Positions 1 to 8,551 of a stretch of 34,295 nt of DNA are shown one piece after another. The notes under the pieces are model-generated. The model had not been told where the DNA came from. It saw only the letters and a program-made list of their open reading frames with translations, and did no database searches. Source of the stretch: Proteiniphilum sp. (GTDB taxonomy: Bacteria; Bacteroidota; Bacteroidia; Bacteroidales; Dysgonomonadaceae); NCBI GenBank assembly GCA_031255275.1, contig JAIRSV010000056.1:1-34295 (forward strand). The letters are read 5' to 3'. A program made the translations under genes and the position numbers. Positions within the stretch are counted from its first letter, which is position 1; every line of letters begins with the position of its first letter.

Positions 1-113
1 TTATCACTCCACAAAGATAATTAAAATTAAGCTGGCGGATACATATGGGAAACAGTATTCTCCTGTATCATTAAACACAGAAATCGCGGTCGGAATTTCT
101 TCCGACCACTCGT

Positions 114-198
114 GGGTGCTCCCGCCCCTTGCCACTCGGGCGCTCCCCGAGCTGGTTTTCTCCACGCCACATCATCACATTGCCACATTGCCACATTC
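114..198 (-). repeat. dispersed palindromic repeat, copy A
   Basis: The core (114-157), read on the minus strand, is nearly the same as copies C and D at the right end of the window: AACCAGCTCGGGGAGCGCC, then CGAGTGGCAAGGGGCGGGAG, then a CACCC end. It is followed on the plus strand, after about 18 bases, by a short direct repeat, CACATTGC twice plus CACATTC (176-198). Copy B near 15.6 kb has that same tail. Two small inverted repeats sit inside the core. It resembles a REP/BIME-like intergenic element; the family name is unknown to me. Confidence 0.75.
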
Positions 199-250
199 AT
201 TGCGTTGCAGCGCAACGCGCCTGTCAGGGGAAAGTGGAATGACGCACAGC

Positions 251-281
251 AAACAGGGCGCCCCTGAGGAGCGCCCTGTTT
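251..281 (-). terminator. hairpin terminator after the Lrp-family gene
   Basis: An 11-bp perfect stem (AAACAGGGCGC / GCGCCCTGTTT) with a 9-base loop lies 44 bases past the Lrp stop codon. The following T-run on the minus strand is short, so termination strength is uncertain. Confidence 0.55.
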
Positions 282-324
282 CTAATATCAGAGTTCTGAG
301 ACTTCTTTCTTCCGACAGCAAGCT

Positions 325-798
325 CTATTCTTTGCTTGCCCCCTTCGTGATAGGGATCCCCCGCTTCACGCTCTGGCTGAGCGAAATCATAGTCTCCGTG
401 GCCATCACGCCCGGTATTTCCTGGATCCGGTTATTCAACAGATTCATCAGGTGCGTGTTGTCTCGGGCAAAGATCTTCACCAAAAGAGTATAGGGGCCGG
501 TGGTGTAATGACATTCGGTCACCTCGGGAATCTTTTCGAAATAAGGGATCACATTCTTGTACATCGACCCCTTTTCCAGTTTTACGCCGATATAAGCGCT
601 GGTAGAGTAACCCAGCACATTGGGGCTGACGTGGTATCCCGAACCGGTAATCACACCATGTTCGATCATCCGCTGCACACGCTGGTGAATGGCGGCGCGC
701 GACACTCCGCACTGCTCGGCAACATCTCTGAAGGGAGTACGTGCATTCTGCGAAATAATTTCCAGAATCAGCCTGTCCAGTCTATCAATTTTTTCCAT
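325..798 (-). CDS. Lrp/AsnC family transcriptional regulator
   Basis: This 157-residue protein has the standard two-part Lrp/AsnC layout. The N-terminal winged helix-turn-helix begins with IDRLDRLILEIISQNART and continues with the recognition-helix segment CGVSRAAIHQRVQRM. The C-terminal RAM/ligand-binding domain covers roughly residues 65-150 (VTECHYTTGPYTLLVKIFA). Family members bind amino acids or related small molecules and switch genes of amino-acid metabolism; the effector here cannot be told. The ORF track starts at 831, but the promoter -7 box lies at 829-836, so that start would fall inside the promoter. The in-frame ATG at 798 (MEKIDRLDR) is preferred. The gene is separated from ispD by 130 bases and is transcribed on its own. 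Confidence 0.9.
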   Translation of the reverse strand: MEKIDRLDRLILEIISQNARTPFRDVAEQCGVSRAAIHQRVQRMIEHGVITGSGYHVSPNVLGYSTSAYIGVKLEKGSMYKNVIPYFEKIPEVTECHYTTGPYTLLVKIFARDNTHLMNLLNNRIQEIPGVMATETMISLSQSVKRGIPITKGASKE

Positions 799-828
799 AA
801 GAATTTTCTTTTGATTGAATTGAGTTCT

Positions 829-863
829 CAAAAGTAATAAAAATCCATGATATTATAACAAAA
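829..863 (-). promoter_or_regulatory. Bacteroidetes-type promoter of the Lrp gene
   Basis: On the minus strand the -7 box is TACTTTTG (836-829), a full match to TAnnTTTG. A TTTTG run at 863-859 supplies the -33 element with a 22-base spacer. Transcription would start near 822, about 24 bases before the ATG at 798. Confidence 0.65.
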
Positions 864-928
864 TGAAATAGTCTTTTTTGAATTTGGGCGCCTTTTCACA
901 GTATTCTCCGGAGAAAAAACAGAATTCC

Positions 929-1621
929 CTATCTATTTGCTACCGGTCGGACGCAGTATTCGGCCAGCGCCAGGTCAAACGAAGAAGTAATTTTCATGTT
1001 AGACTCCTCGCCCCGCACCAGTTGAATTTTCATCCCCCATTTCTCCGCAACCGAGGCGTCATCGGTAAAAGAGGGATCGAAAGCAGTTTCATACGCCCTT
1101 TTCAATTCCCCGGCAGGAAAGACCTGAGGCGTCTGCACCAGCCTCAACAGTTTCCGGTCCAGCGCCCGGCTGCCCGATCCGGTGATCCGGCGCACACTGT
1201 TCACCTCGTCCACCACGGGAATCACACCGCAACGGTTCTCGCACGAAGCGTCAAAACAGCGTCCTATCAATTCCGGTGTCACAAAGGGACGCGCGCCGTC
1301 ATGCACACCCACCGTCCCCTCCGGCGGAATCAGTTCCAGGCCGTTTTTCACGGAATGGAATCTCGTCTCGCCGCCCGCCGCTACCGCGTGCCGGACGGTG
1401 AAGCGATACTCCTCACACAGCCGCGCCCACAACGGCCGCATCCCTTCGGGGAGTACCACCGTGATGTGCATCTCGCGGTCATAACCGTGAAATGCCCGGA
1501 TAGCGCGCATCAGCACCGGTTCGCCCCCGACGGGCCGGAATTGCTTGGGCAACCCGCCCCCCGCCCGGAGACCCTTTCCGCCGGCCACGATTATCACACT
1601 CCGTCTCTCACCGGCAATCAT
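929..1621 (-). CDS. ispD: 2-C-methyl-D-erythritol 4-phosphate cytidylyltransferase
   Basis: IspD transfers CMP from CTP to 2-C-methyl-D-erythritol 4-phosphate, the third step of the non-mevalonate isoprenoid pathway in the cytoplasm. The 230 residues match the usual family length. The CTP-binding loop is visible at residues 12-28 (VAGGKGLRAGGGLPKQF), the metal/substrate aspartate in HDGARPFV near 107-114, the TDDAS motif near 187, and the C-terminal substrate-binding run GEESNMKIT near 204-212. The start codon overlaps the xseB stop by four bases (ATGA), so the two genes are probably translationally coupled at the end of the pepD-to-ispD operon. Confidence 0.95.
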   Translation of the reverse strand: MIAGERRSVIIVAGGKGLRAGGGLPKQFRPVGGEPVLMRAIRAFHGYDREMHITVVLPEGMRPLWARLCEEYRFTVRHAVAAGGETRFHSVKNGLELIPPEGTVGVHDGARPFVTPELIGRCFDASCENRCGVIPVVDEVNSVRRITGSGSRALDRKLLRLVQTPQVFPAGELKRAYETAFDPSFTDDASVAEKWGMKIQLVRGEESNMKITSSFDLALAEYCVRPVANR

Positions 1622-1809
1622 GCAATGTCGTCTAAGATTTTCCGCAGATCCTTATCGGTTTCGGTCAGCTTCCTCCTGCAAAAAGCGATCAGTTCCGACG
1701 CCCTTTTCACCTTCCCGGTGAGAGTATCCACATCCGGTTCGCCCGATTCAATGGCCGAGACAATCATCTCAAGCTCCTTTCTCGCTTCGGTATAAGTCAT
1801 ATTTTGCAT
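1618..1809 (-). CDS. xseB: exodeoxyribonuclease VII small subunit
   Basis: This is the small subunit of exonuclease VII, which binds several-fold to each XseA and is needed for single-strand DNA degradation in both directions. The 63-residue all-helical protein has the family pattern TYTEARKELEMIVSAIESGE followed by a helical DxLTGKVKRASELIAFCRRKL segment. An alternative start is the ATG three codons on (MTYTEA, 1800); nothing in the sequence decides firmly. It lies 36 bases after xseA and overlaps ispD by four bases. Confidence 0.92.
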   Translation of the reverse strand: MQNMTYTEARKELEMIVSAIESGEPDVDTLTGKVKRASELIAFCRRKLTETDKDLRKILDDIA

Positions 1810-1845
1810 ATCAGTGTCTTTTGTCGATTTATAAACACAGGTAAA

Positions 1846-3111
1846 TCATTCGGCAGAGAGTGCCTTGCAATCCGTCCCGGTGACAACAGAGGCTGCAAGA
1901 CCGTCCCTGAAACGGGTTTCGATCACATCGCCCACCGAGAGACCGTGCAGCGAAGTCACAATTTTTCCATTCTTCATCGTAAGAGAATAACCCCGCTTAA
2001 GGATATTTGCAGGAGAAACCATCCGGATGAACTGTTCCCTGTTTTCCAGCACATGCGCATGATGCTGCAACAGGCCCCCCACGGCATACTTCATTCCGTC
2101 CGAAAGCTGCTGCACCACAGCCCCCTCCCTCTGTATCATAAGGGAAGATCGATGCACCAGATCTCCGGATAATGAAACAAGTTCCGACCGTTCTTTCATC
2201 AGCCGCGATTCACATTCCGAGACCGCCCTCTTTTCCAGATCGGCAAGTAGCGTCGCCGTTTCTGTAAGACGGGCGATAAAAAAATCAGCCACCGCCGTAG
2301 GCGTTTTCGCACGCGTATGAGCCACAATATCCAGCACGGAGACATCCCTTTCGTGTCCGACGCCGCTTATCACCGGAAGCGGAAACTGCGCCACGTTTGC
2401 GGCAAGAAGGTAGGAATCGAAGCAATTCAGGTCGGACGAAGCCCCGCCACCCCGGATGATTGCCACAGCGTCAAACAGTTCCCTGTACCGGAATATCTTT
2501 TCCAGCGCCGCGATAATGGAAGCTTCGCTTCTGTCGCCCTGCATAATTGCCGGAAACAGCTTCGCATAAAAGACGAAACCGCCGTGGTTATTCTCCAGCT
2601 GATCGCAAAAATCCTCATACCCCGCGGCGGTGGGCGACGAGATCACCGCAATCCGGCTGGCAAGTTCCGGCAGCACCAGCTCCCGGTTAAGCGCCAAAAC
2701 CCCCTCCTCTTCCAGTTGTCTCAACACCTGCTGCCGGTTACGCGCCATCTCACCCACGGTGAACGAGGGGTCGATGTCCACTACCGTGAGCGAATAGCCG
2801 TAGAGTTCGTGAAACTCGACCGAGACGCGCACCAGTACGCCGATTCCCGACGAGAACTGCTGTCCGGTTTCATTTTCGAAATAGGCGGACAGCATTTGAA
2901 AAATGTTAGCCCAGATCACCCCCCGTGCTTTGGCGATGACAGCGTGTGTGACGGCGTCTTTTTCCACAAACTCAAGGTAACAGTGTCCGCTGCGGTTGCA
3001 GCGCACATCACTGGTCTCCGCCCGCATCCAGCAGGTTTCCGGCAGACAGTCGCGGATAGCGTCCTTCACCCGGCAGTTAAGTTCCGATAATGTGAGAGAG
3101 GAGGCGTCCAT
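1846..3111 (-). CDS. xseA: exodeoxyribonuclease VII large subunit
   Basis: This is the catalytic subunit of exonuclease VII, which trims single-stranded DNA into short oligonucleotides and takes part in repair and recombination. The N-terminal OB-fold DNA-binding domain covers about residues 5-110. The catalytic core contains AVISSPTAAGYEDFCDQL, IIRGGGASSDLNCFDS, ISGVGHERDVSVLDIVAHTR and AKTPTAVADFF, the run of motifs that marks XseA. A coiled-coil stretch (about 280-350) and a C-terminal segment with RGYSLTMKNGKIV follow; this is the region that binds XseB. At 421 residues it is close to usual length. It starts three bases after the stop codon of the subtilisin gene, so it is in the same transcript. 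Confidence 0.96.
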   Translation of the reverse strand: MDASSLTLSELNCRVKDAIRDCLPETCWMRAETSDVRCNRSGHCYLEFVEKDAVTHAVIAKARGVIWANIFQMLSAYFENETGQQFSSGIGVLVRVSVEFHELYGYSLTVVDIDPSFTVGEMARNRQQVLRQLEEEGVLALNRELVLPELASRIAVISSPTAAGYEDFCDQLENNHGGFVFYAKLFPAIMQGDRSEASIIAALEKIFRYRELFDAVAIIRGGGASSDLNCFDSYLLAANVAQFPLPVISGVGHERDVSVLDIVAHTRAKTPTAVADFFIARLTETATLLADLEKRAVSECESRLMKERSELVSLSGDLVHRSSLMIQREGAVVQQLSDGMKYAVGGLLQHHAHVLENREQFIRMVSPANILKRGYSLTMKNGKIVTSLHGLSVGDVIETRFRDGLAASVVTGTDCKALSAE

Positions 3112-3114
3112 AAA

Positions 3115-4746
3115 TCAGATTTCCACCTTGTATATATGTTGCCTGAAGGGTTCTTCCGTCACGAAATAGAGATAACGGTTACTTTTGCGGATCCTGTCCG
3201 GTAACGGAACAAACAGATCACCATCCCCCGCGAATCTGTATCCGGAGAGCAGGCGTCCCGACTCGTCGAGCAGCCGGAACGAATAGGAAGCGGGAGTAAA
3301 CGAAGGGTCGGACAGGCTGACCGTATAACCGCCGGAAGCCTCGGGACGGATAACCCATCCACTGTCCTCAACCCTTTGAGGATAAGAATTCAATTTGCCC
3401 AACACCTCTTTCAGCGCCAGGTGAAAATCGGGAATACCGTACCCGTATATGGAATCGGGATTTGCATACCTGTCGGACGACCGCCTGACTATATCGAGCA
3501 CTTCCGAACGGTGCAGGGTCGGATTGGCCGACCACAGAGAAGCTATCAGTCCCGCCAGGAAGGGGGAAGAGAGCGAAGTTCCATACGCCCGTCCGATCGA
3601 TCCGTCCTGTCCGATGATAACGGTTCCCCTCCCCACGGAGACCAGATCAGGTTTGATACGGCCGTCAGCCGTCAGTCCCTGCGAACTGAAAGAGGCGATA
3701 ATGCTGTCCGTCCCCGCGGCGCCCACGGCCAGCACATTTTTCGCATCGGCCGGCGGGGTAATCTTCCGCCAGGGCTTACCCCCCTCATTGCCGGCGCTCA
3801 CCACAATCAGCAGACCTTTTTCAAAAGCTTTGTCCGCAGCCCGCGACATGAGTGAAACGCTGCCGTCAAGCAGCGCGTGCGTATAGTTAAGCGACGTATC
3901 GTCGAACCGGCTGTATCCCAGTGACGTGTTGACGACGTCCACACCCAGACTGTCGGCAAACTCAACAGCCCGCACCCAGTAATCTTCCTCCACGGGAAAC
4001 TCGCTCGTGGCATCTTCCGACCGCAGGAGGAAGTAGATGGCCTCCGGCGCGGAACCCATCATCAGTCCGGGCAGATTTGTCGCCATCGTCGACAGGACTT
4101 TGGTACCGTGGTCACTCGAAGCGAAAATGCTTCCGCCGGGGACAAAGTCCATATACCCCTCCAGTCTGACCGATCCGAAATGAGGTATCACATCGAAATT
4201 GGTGAACCCGGCGTCGATCACTCCTATCAGCATCCCCCTGCCTCTGAATCCGGCATCTGCCATGAATGTGGCATTGTGCATCCTGAACTGGTCGCCGGTA
4301 AAACCGTATTCGGTATCGGGATTCACCTTTTCGTCAGACACCAGACGGGGACGGACTACTCCGCCTCCCGGCAAGGGTTTGTTTCCCCGCCAGACATACT
4401 TCACGGAATCGACAAACGACAGGGATTCGATATTGCCGATCATCAGACTGTCGCTGACTTCCACCACCATAGTGGCAAACCACTTGCTGTGTGTGATGAC
4501 CTTTCCGCCGGCTTTCTCCACCAGCGTGAAACAGTCGGGCGAGAGGGGAAGATCCGATTCATCAATTACCACCTTTTCCTTCTTCTTTCTTTCGATTGCC
4601 CGGACGGAAAGAAAGGCGCCGGGATTGTCCGTCGAAAAGGCGCCGGTATTGCCTTTATCCTTCAGGTAAACGCGAAACTTGTATGAAGTCTGTCCGGAAG
4701 AGAGAAGGGGGGAAAGGGATAAAAGAAAAAGGAGTAAATATCTCAT
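3115..4746 (-). CDS. secreted S8 family (subtilisin-like) serine peptidase
   Basis: The 543-residue protein has an N-terminal signal peptide (RYLLLFLLSLSPLLSSGQ, cleavage near residue 18), a propeptide-like region to about 150, and a subtilase domain with a complete triad: Asp178 in GVIDAGF, His213 in SSDHGTKV and Ser391 in YGTSLSSPF. Asn320 in VSAGNEGG is the likely oxyanion residue. The last 70 residues form a beta-rich tail (RLLDESGRLLSGYRF to YLYFVTEEPFRQHIYKVEI). It resembles a T9SS type A sorting domain without being a clean match, so export through the outer membrane is possible but not shown. The start overlaps the small membrane-protein gene by four bases (ATGA). Confidence 0.9.
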   Translation of the reverse strand: MRYLLLFLLSLSPLLSSGQTSYKFRVYLKDKGNTGAFSTDNPGAFLSVRAIERKKKEKVVIDESDLPLSPDCFTLVEKAGGKVITHSKWFATMVVEVSDSLMIGNIESLSFVDSVKYVWRGNKPLPGGGVVRPRLVSDEKVNPDTEYGFTGDQFRMHNATFMADAGFRGRGMLIGVIDAGFTNFDVIPHFGSVRLEGYMDFVPGGSIFASSDHGTKVLSTMATNLPGLMMGSAPEAIYFLLRSEDATSEFPVEEDYWVRAVEFADSLGVDVVNTSLGYSRFDDTSLNYTHALLDGSVSLMSRAADKAFEKGLLIVVSAGNEGGKPWRKITPPADAKNVLAVGAAGTDSIIASFSSQGLTADGRIKPDLVSVGRGTVIIGQDGSIGRAYGTSLSSPFLAGLIASLWSANPTLHRSEVLDIVRRSSDRYANPDSIYGYGIPDFHLALKEVLGKLNSYPQRVEDSGWVIRPEASGGYTVSLSDPSFTPASYSFRLLDESGRLLSGYRFAGDGDLFVPLPDRIRKSNRYLYFVTEEPFRQHIYKVEI

Positions 4747-4967
4747 TGATTCAAATCTTTCTTGGAAAAGCGGTCTCTTATCTTTTGCCTTTTTTTCAGG
4801 ACGAAGAAGAGTATCAGCGCGAGCAGCAGAGAGATTCCCATAACCCCGAAGTATTCGCCCCAGTTGCCGGACGCTCTGTATCGCGGATAAGTCATCACGG
4901 CCATCACGGCAAAATAAACGAGCAGTACCGCGGGAAAAAGTATGTGTCTTTTAATTTTACGACTCAT
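4743..4967 (-). CDS. small two-TM membrane protein of unknown function
   Basis: This 74-residue protein has a basic N-terminus (MSRKIKRHILF), two hydrophobic helices (about 9-27 and 42-59) and a strongly basic C-terminal tail (KKRQKIRDRFSKKDLNQ), so both ends should face the cytoplasm. I recognise no family. It lies 24 bases after pepD and its stop overlaps the subtilisin start (ATGA), which suggests coupled translation with the protease. The overlap and reading-frame quality make it a likely real gene. Confidence 0.7.
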   Translation of the reverse strand: MSRKIKRHILFPAVLLVYFAVMAVMTYPRYRASGNWGEYFGVMGISLLLALILFFVLKKRQKIRDRFSKKDLNQ

Positions 4968-4991
4968 TGCTGATGGGATTATAATCGGGCG

Positions 4992-6455
4992 TTACTTCAA
5001 ATTCTCCAGTACTTCGACGAGATAACCGTAGCATTTCCCCACCGTATCTGTCCGTACCGCTTCGTCGGGCGAATGTGCCCCGGTGATGGTCGGCCCGAAA
5101 GAGACAATATCGAGGCTCTGCTCTACATTCGACTGGATGATGCCACACTCCAGACCGGCATGGATCACCACTACCCGAGGTCTCTTGCCGTATCTTCCCA
5201 GATAAATTTTCTCCATGACGAGCAGCAGTTCCGAGCCGGCATTGGGTTTCCATCCCGGATAATCTCCTTCGAACTCCACCTTTGCCCAGACCAGGTCGAA
5301 GAGGCTTTCCAACGAGGAGCAAATCCAGTCCTTACGGCTTTCGGAAGAGCTTCGCACCAGCAGTTTTATTTCGATACTGTCGTCCGAAGAGTCTATGAGA
5401 GCAAGATTCAGCGAACTCTCCACGATTCCCGGAAAATCGGCCAGATAGCTGACCACGCCGTTGGGACAAGCCTCTACGACGTTGATGAGGTCGTCCTGCA
5501 CCTCCTCCGGCAGAAGTGCGCCGGGCATATCCGTCCTTTCCGCCTTGAACGAGATATTCTCTTCGATGCCGGCAAAATCTTCGCGAAACAGCGCCTCATA
5601 TTCGCTCACCAGGTCGACCAGGTCGTCCGAGAGCTGTTCGGGAACAGTCAGCACGACGAATGATTCGCGTGGAATGGCGTTTCGCAGCGATCCGCCCCGT
5701 ATGACGGCTATGCGGGCTTCGTAGTTGGTCACCACATCTTTCAGGAAGCGGTTCATCAGCTTGTTTGCATTGGCGCGTCCCAAATGGATCTGCACGCCGG
5801 AATGTCCGCCTTTCAGTCCCTGCAGGCTTACCTTGTAGGCCACATCACCCTTGTCTATCTCCCGGTCGGGCTGAAACCGGAACGAGATATTCACATCCCG
5901 GCCGCCGGCGCAGCCGATACAGAGTTCGCCATCCTCTTCCGTATCGAGGTTGAGCATCGTGGATCCTTTCAGGAAGCCCTTCTCCAGACCGTTGGCGCCG
6001 TCCATGCCCACTTCCTCGTCGACGGTGAAAAGCGCTTCGAGCGGAGGATGTTGCAGTGAACTGTCTTCCAGCACGGCCATCATCATGGCGCAGCCTATGC
6101 CGTTGTCGGCGCCCAGCGTGGTGGAGCGGGCCTTCACCCATTCTCCGTCGATGTATGTTTCTATGGGGTCTGTGGCAAAGTCATGCTTCACTCCCGTATT
6201 TTTTTGGGGCACCATGTCGAGGTGCGACTGCAAAATAACTCCCTTTCGGCTTTCATATCCTTTGGAAGCCGGTTTCCTGATTACCACGTTGCCAACTCCG
6301 TCCTGTTTCGTTTCCAGGTTGAGCGCCTGTCCGAAATCCACTATGAAGCGGGTTACCTCTTTCATCTGTCCCGTCGGGCGGGGTATCCGGGTAAGTGAAT
6401 GGAAATGGTTCCAGACTCTCTGCGGATCTAAATTTAAAATTTCTGCTACAGCCAT
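4992..6455 (-). CDS. pepD: aminoacyl-histidine dipeptidase (cytosol non-specific dipeptidase, M20)
   Basis: PepD is a cytoplasmic zinc peptidase that splits Xaa-His and many other dipeptides, recycling amino acids. The 487 residues match the usual length. Metal ligands and catalytic residues of the M20 family are visible: His78 and Asp80 in LQSHLDMVPQ, Asp117 in TLGADNGIG, the catalytic glutamate pair in VDEEVGMDGA near 147, and a further Asp in MLNLDTEEDGELCIG. The lid/dimerisation domain contains GGHSGVQIHLGRANA near 216. It is preceded by a 73-base gap to the upstream membrane-protein gene and probably heads the operon that continues to ispD. Confidence 0.95.
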   Translation of the reverse strand: MAVAEILNLDPQRVWNHFHSLTRIPRPTGQMKEVTRFIVDFGQALNLETKQDGVGNVVIRKPASKGYESRKGVILQSHLDMVPQKNTGVKHDFATDPIETYIDGEWVKARSTTLGADNGIGCAMMMAVLEDSSLQHPPLEALFTVDEEVGMDGANGLEKGFLKGSTMLNLDTEEDGELCIGCAGGRDVNISFRFQPDREIDKGDVAYKVSLQGLKGGHSGVQIHLGRANANKLMNRFLKDVVTNYEARIAVIRGGSLRNAIPRESFVVLTVPEQLSDDLVDLVSEYEALFREDFAGIEENISFKAERTDMPGALLPEEVQDDLINVVEACPNGVVSYLADFPGIVESSLNLALIDSSDDSIEIKLLVRSSSESRKDWICSSLESLFDLVWAKVEFEGDYPGWKPNAGSELLLVMEKIYLGRYGKRPRVVVIHAGLECGIIQSNVEQSLDIVSFGPTITGAHSPDEAVRTDTVGKCYGYLVEVLENLK

Positions 6456-6528
6456 GTTGTTATATTTTAGTTTGATATTTGATGTTTACGAACGTCAGAG
6501 TTTTCTTTTCCGAAAAAGTGCAGTAAAT

Positions 6529-7521
6529 TCAGTTGCCGGCTCTTTTCACATACGGCATGGCGAGTACGCCGCAAAGGCCGTATAGGATCTGCCATACCGA
6601 CTGTATTACGAATACCGCTCCGGCGAAGGCGAGCGCTTCCTTTTCAGTGACTCCCAGTATAAGGAGCGAGGAGATTACCACGAAATGCCACGGACCTATT
6701 CCTCCCTGTACGGGGACGGAAATGCCGATATTGGTCATCGCAAACACGATCAAACCGGCCAGGGCACCAAGGTCTTTTGTGAAATCAAATGCAAAAAAGC
6801 AGATGTAAAAGTACAAATAAAAACACAACCAGACCAGGATCGTGTATATTATTATACGTTTCTTCTCCCTCATTTCCGAAATGAGTTTCAGATCGTATTT
6901 CAGTGTGGTAAAGAATTTCCGGATCTTCATCATCAGGGCGGTACTTCTGAAAACCGTGCACATTAGCCATACGGTCAGGAGTATTGCGCCCAAACCTGCG
7001 TATATCCAGACGGAGGAGAACAGGTGCGTAAAACCTTCCGTAAACCGGGGGTTGTCGCGAAGGTAGGAGACGAAAAAGTCGATGTAAAGCAGTACGCTTA
7101 TAAAGATGATGGACAGTCCCGTGGCAATGTCCACCATTTTGTCCACCAGAAAGGTTTCGAAGGTTTTCGAGAACGGGATTCTGTCATACTTGCTCACCAC
7201 CGCGCAACGCCAGAGGTCTCCCGCACGCGGAAGCACGAAGTTCACGGCATAGTTGCCGAGGGTGGAGTAGAGCAGGCTCGCCCTCGGCGGGCGGTATCCG
7301 AGTGAGTTGACGAACAGTTCCCACCTCAGTCCCCTGAAGATATTCCCTATCAGGCCAAAAATAAGGGAGGCGGCAATCACTCCCAGGTTGGCCGTTTTGA
7401 TGATGTGCCACAACTCCCCCATGTCGGTATTCCTGTACATCGCCCAAATAATAAGCAGTCCGAGCGACAGGGAGAGCAGGGTCTTGCACAGACTCTTTAT
7501 CGAATCTACAGTTATTTTCAC
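6529..7521 (-). CDS. lysylphosphatidylglycerol synthase TM-region family (UPF0104) membrane protein
   Basis: This 330-residue integral membrane protein has around eight hydrophobic helices. It shows the N-terminal block RGLRWELFVNSLGYRPPRAS followed by YSTLGNYAVNFVLPRAGDLWRCAVVSKYD, the hallmark of PF03706 proteins. Related proteins include the flippase part of MprF and numerous stand-alone members thought to move lipids or lipid-linked sugars. No lysyltransferase domain is attached, so aminoacylation of lipids is not expected. The motif VQGGIGPWHFV near residue 270 is another conserved family segment. It lies 73 bases upstream of pepD on the same strand and is divergent from ksgA. Confidence 0.85.
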   Translation of the reverse strand: MKITVDSIKSLCKTLLSLSLGLLIIWAMYRNTDMGELWHIIKTANLGVIAASLIFGLIGNIFRGLRWELFVNSLGYRPPRASLLYSTLGNYAVNFVLPRAGDLWRCAVVSKYDRIPFSKTFETFLVDKMVDIATGLSIIFISVLLYIDFFVSYLRDNPRFTEGFTHLFSSVWIYAGLGAILLTVWLMCTVFRSTALMMKIRKFFTTLKYDLKLISEMREKKRIIIYTILVWLCFYLYFYICFFAFDFTKDLGALAGLIVFAMTNIGISVPVQGGIGPWHFVVISSLLILGVTEKEALAFAGAVFVIQSVWQILYGLCGVLAMPYVKRAGN

Positions 7522-7626
7522 CTGTTATCTGTTATTATCTTATTTTTGAACCGGACGGCGATTATCCCGGCGACGGCGGCGGAACACAGAGCGGTCTGAA
7601 ATCGTATCTCTTTTTTTATGAGTACA

Positions 7627-7661
7627 TTTGTCCGGTTTTATGTAATAAAATGTTACCTTTG
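7627..7661 (+). promoter_or_regulatory. promoter of ksgA-corA
   Basis: The -7 box TACCTTTG (7654-7661) has a TTTG (7627-7630) upstream with a 23-base spacer, at the long end of the normal range. A second TACATTTG at 7623-7630 may be an additional start. The transcript would begin near 7668, about 29 bases before the ksgA ATG. Confidence 0.65.
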
Positions 7662-7696
7662 CGGCGGTAAAGATAAGGAATAATCATCATATTGCA

Positions 7697-8506
7697 ATGT
7701 TTCCGGTAAAAGCAAAAAAAAACCTGGGGCAGCATTTCCTTAAGGACAGGGAAATAGCATGCCGCATCGCGGCAACCCTCGACGGGTTTCCTTCACTTCC
7801 CGTGCTGGAGGTGGGGGCGGGGACGGGTGCACTCACCGAATTTCTGCTGAGGAACGGACGGGAGCTTACCGTCGTGGAGATCGACAGCGAATCGGTTGCA
7901 TGTCTTTCGGAGCGCTATCCCGCACTGAGGGGAAGGATCCTGGAACAGGATTTCCTGCGGATGGACTTCGCGCAATATTTCAGTACCCCTTTTTGCGTCA
8001 CGGGCAATTATCCCTACCATATTTCATCACAGATTTTTTTCAAGGTACTCGACAACCGCGACTCCGTTCCCTGCTGTTCGGGTATGATCCAAAAGGAGGT
8101 TGCGGAACGCATGGCTGCTTCACCCGGCAGCAGGGCTTATGGCATCCTGACTGTTTTGCTGCAGGCTTGGTATGATGTGGAGTATCTCTTCACGGTGAAT
8201 GAGCAGGCGTTCGTCCCTCCGCCCAAAGTCAAATCGGCAGTTGTGCGGCTCACCCGCAACGGACGAAAGTGCCTCAACTGTAATGAGAGGCTGTTCAAAA
8301 TGGTAGTGAAGACGGGCTTTAACCAGCGGAGGAAGATGCTCCGTAACTCCGTCAGGTCACTGCTGTCCGGCGAGGGTTCCCTGCCTGACGATCCTCTGCT
8401 TGCGAAACGTCCCGAACAGCTGTCGATCGGACAGTTCGAAGAGCTGACCGGGTTACTGGAACCGCTGATCGGACAGGCCGGGACGGCTGGGACGGCGAGG
8501 GGATAA
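7697..8506 (+). CDS. rsmA: 16S rRNA (adenine1518-N6/adenine1519-N6)-dimethyltransferase
   Basis: RsmA/KsgA dimethylates two adjacent adenines in helix 45 of 16S rRNA late in 30S assembly. The 269 residues show the classical start KKNLGQHFLKD, the S-adenosylmethionine-binding loop VLEVGAGTGALTEFLL (about 34-50), the acidic VVEIDS strand end, and the target-base motif NYPYHISSQIFF near residues 101-112. The C-terminal rRNA-contact region carries FNQRRKMLRNSVRSLL. It is the first gene of a two-gene unit with corA, 45 bases apart. Confidence 0.97.
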   Translation: MFPVKAKKNLGQHFLKDREIACRIAATLDGFPSLPVLEVGAGTGALTEFLLRNGRELTVVEIDSESVACLSERYPALRGRILEQDFLRMDFAQYFSTPFCVTGNYPYHISSQIFFKVLDNRDSVPCCSGMIQKEVAERMAASPGSRAYGILTVLLQAWYDVEYLFTVNEQAFVPPPKVKSAVVRLTRNGRKCLNCNERLFKMVVKTGFNQRRKMLRNSVRSLLSGEGSLPDDPLLAKRPEQLSIGQFEELTGLLEPLIGQAGTAGTARG

Positions 8507-8551
8507 ACCCATTTTCGAACTGATTTTAATCACGGTTAAAAAAGAGACGCT

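Larger units (their letters stand above)
1..324. other. hairpin-rich intergenic region, no gene seen
   Basis: No credible coding sequence is visible; the two ORF-track entries here are open only because they run through repeats. The stretch carries four inverted repeats: an 8-bp stem with a TTTC loop at 88-107, the dispersed-repeat hairpins at about 114-157, a 7-bp stem with a 3-base loop at 202-218 (GCGTTGC/GCAACGC), and an 11-bp stem at 251-281. The last is the likely end of the Lrp transcript. The density of palindromes is unusual for so short a region. Confidence 0.7.
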
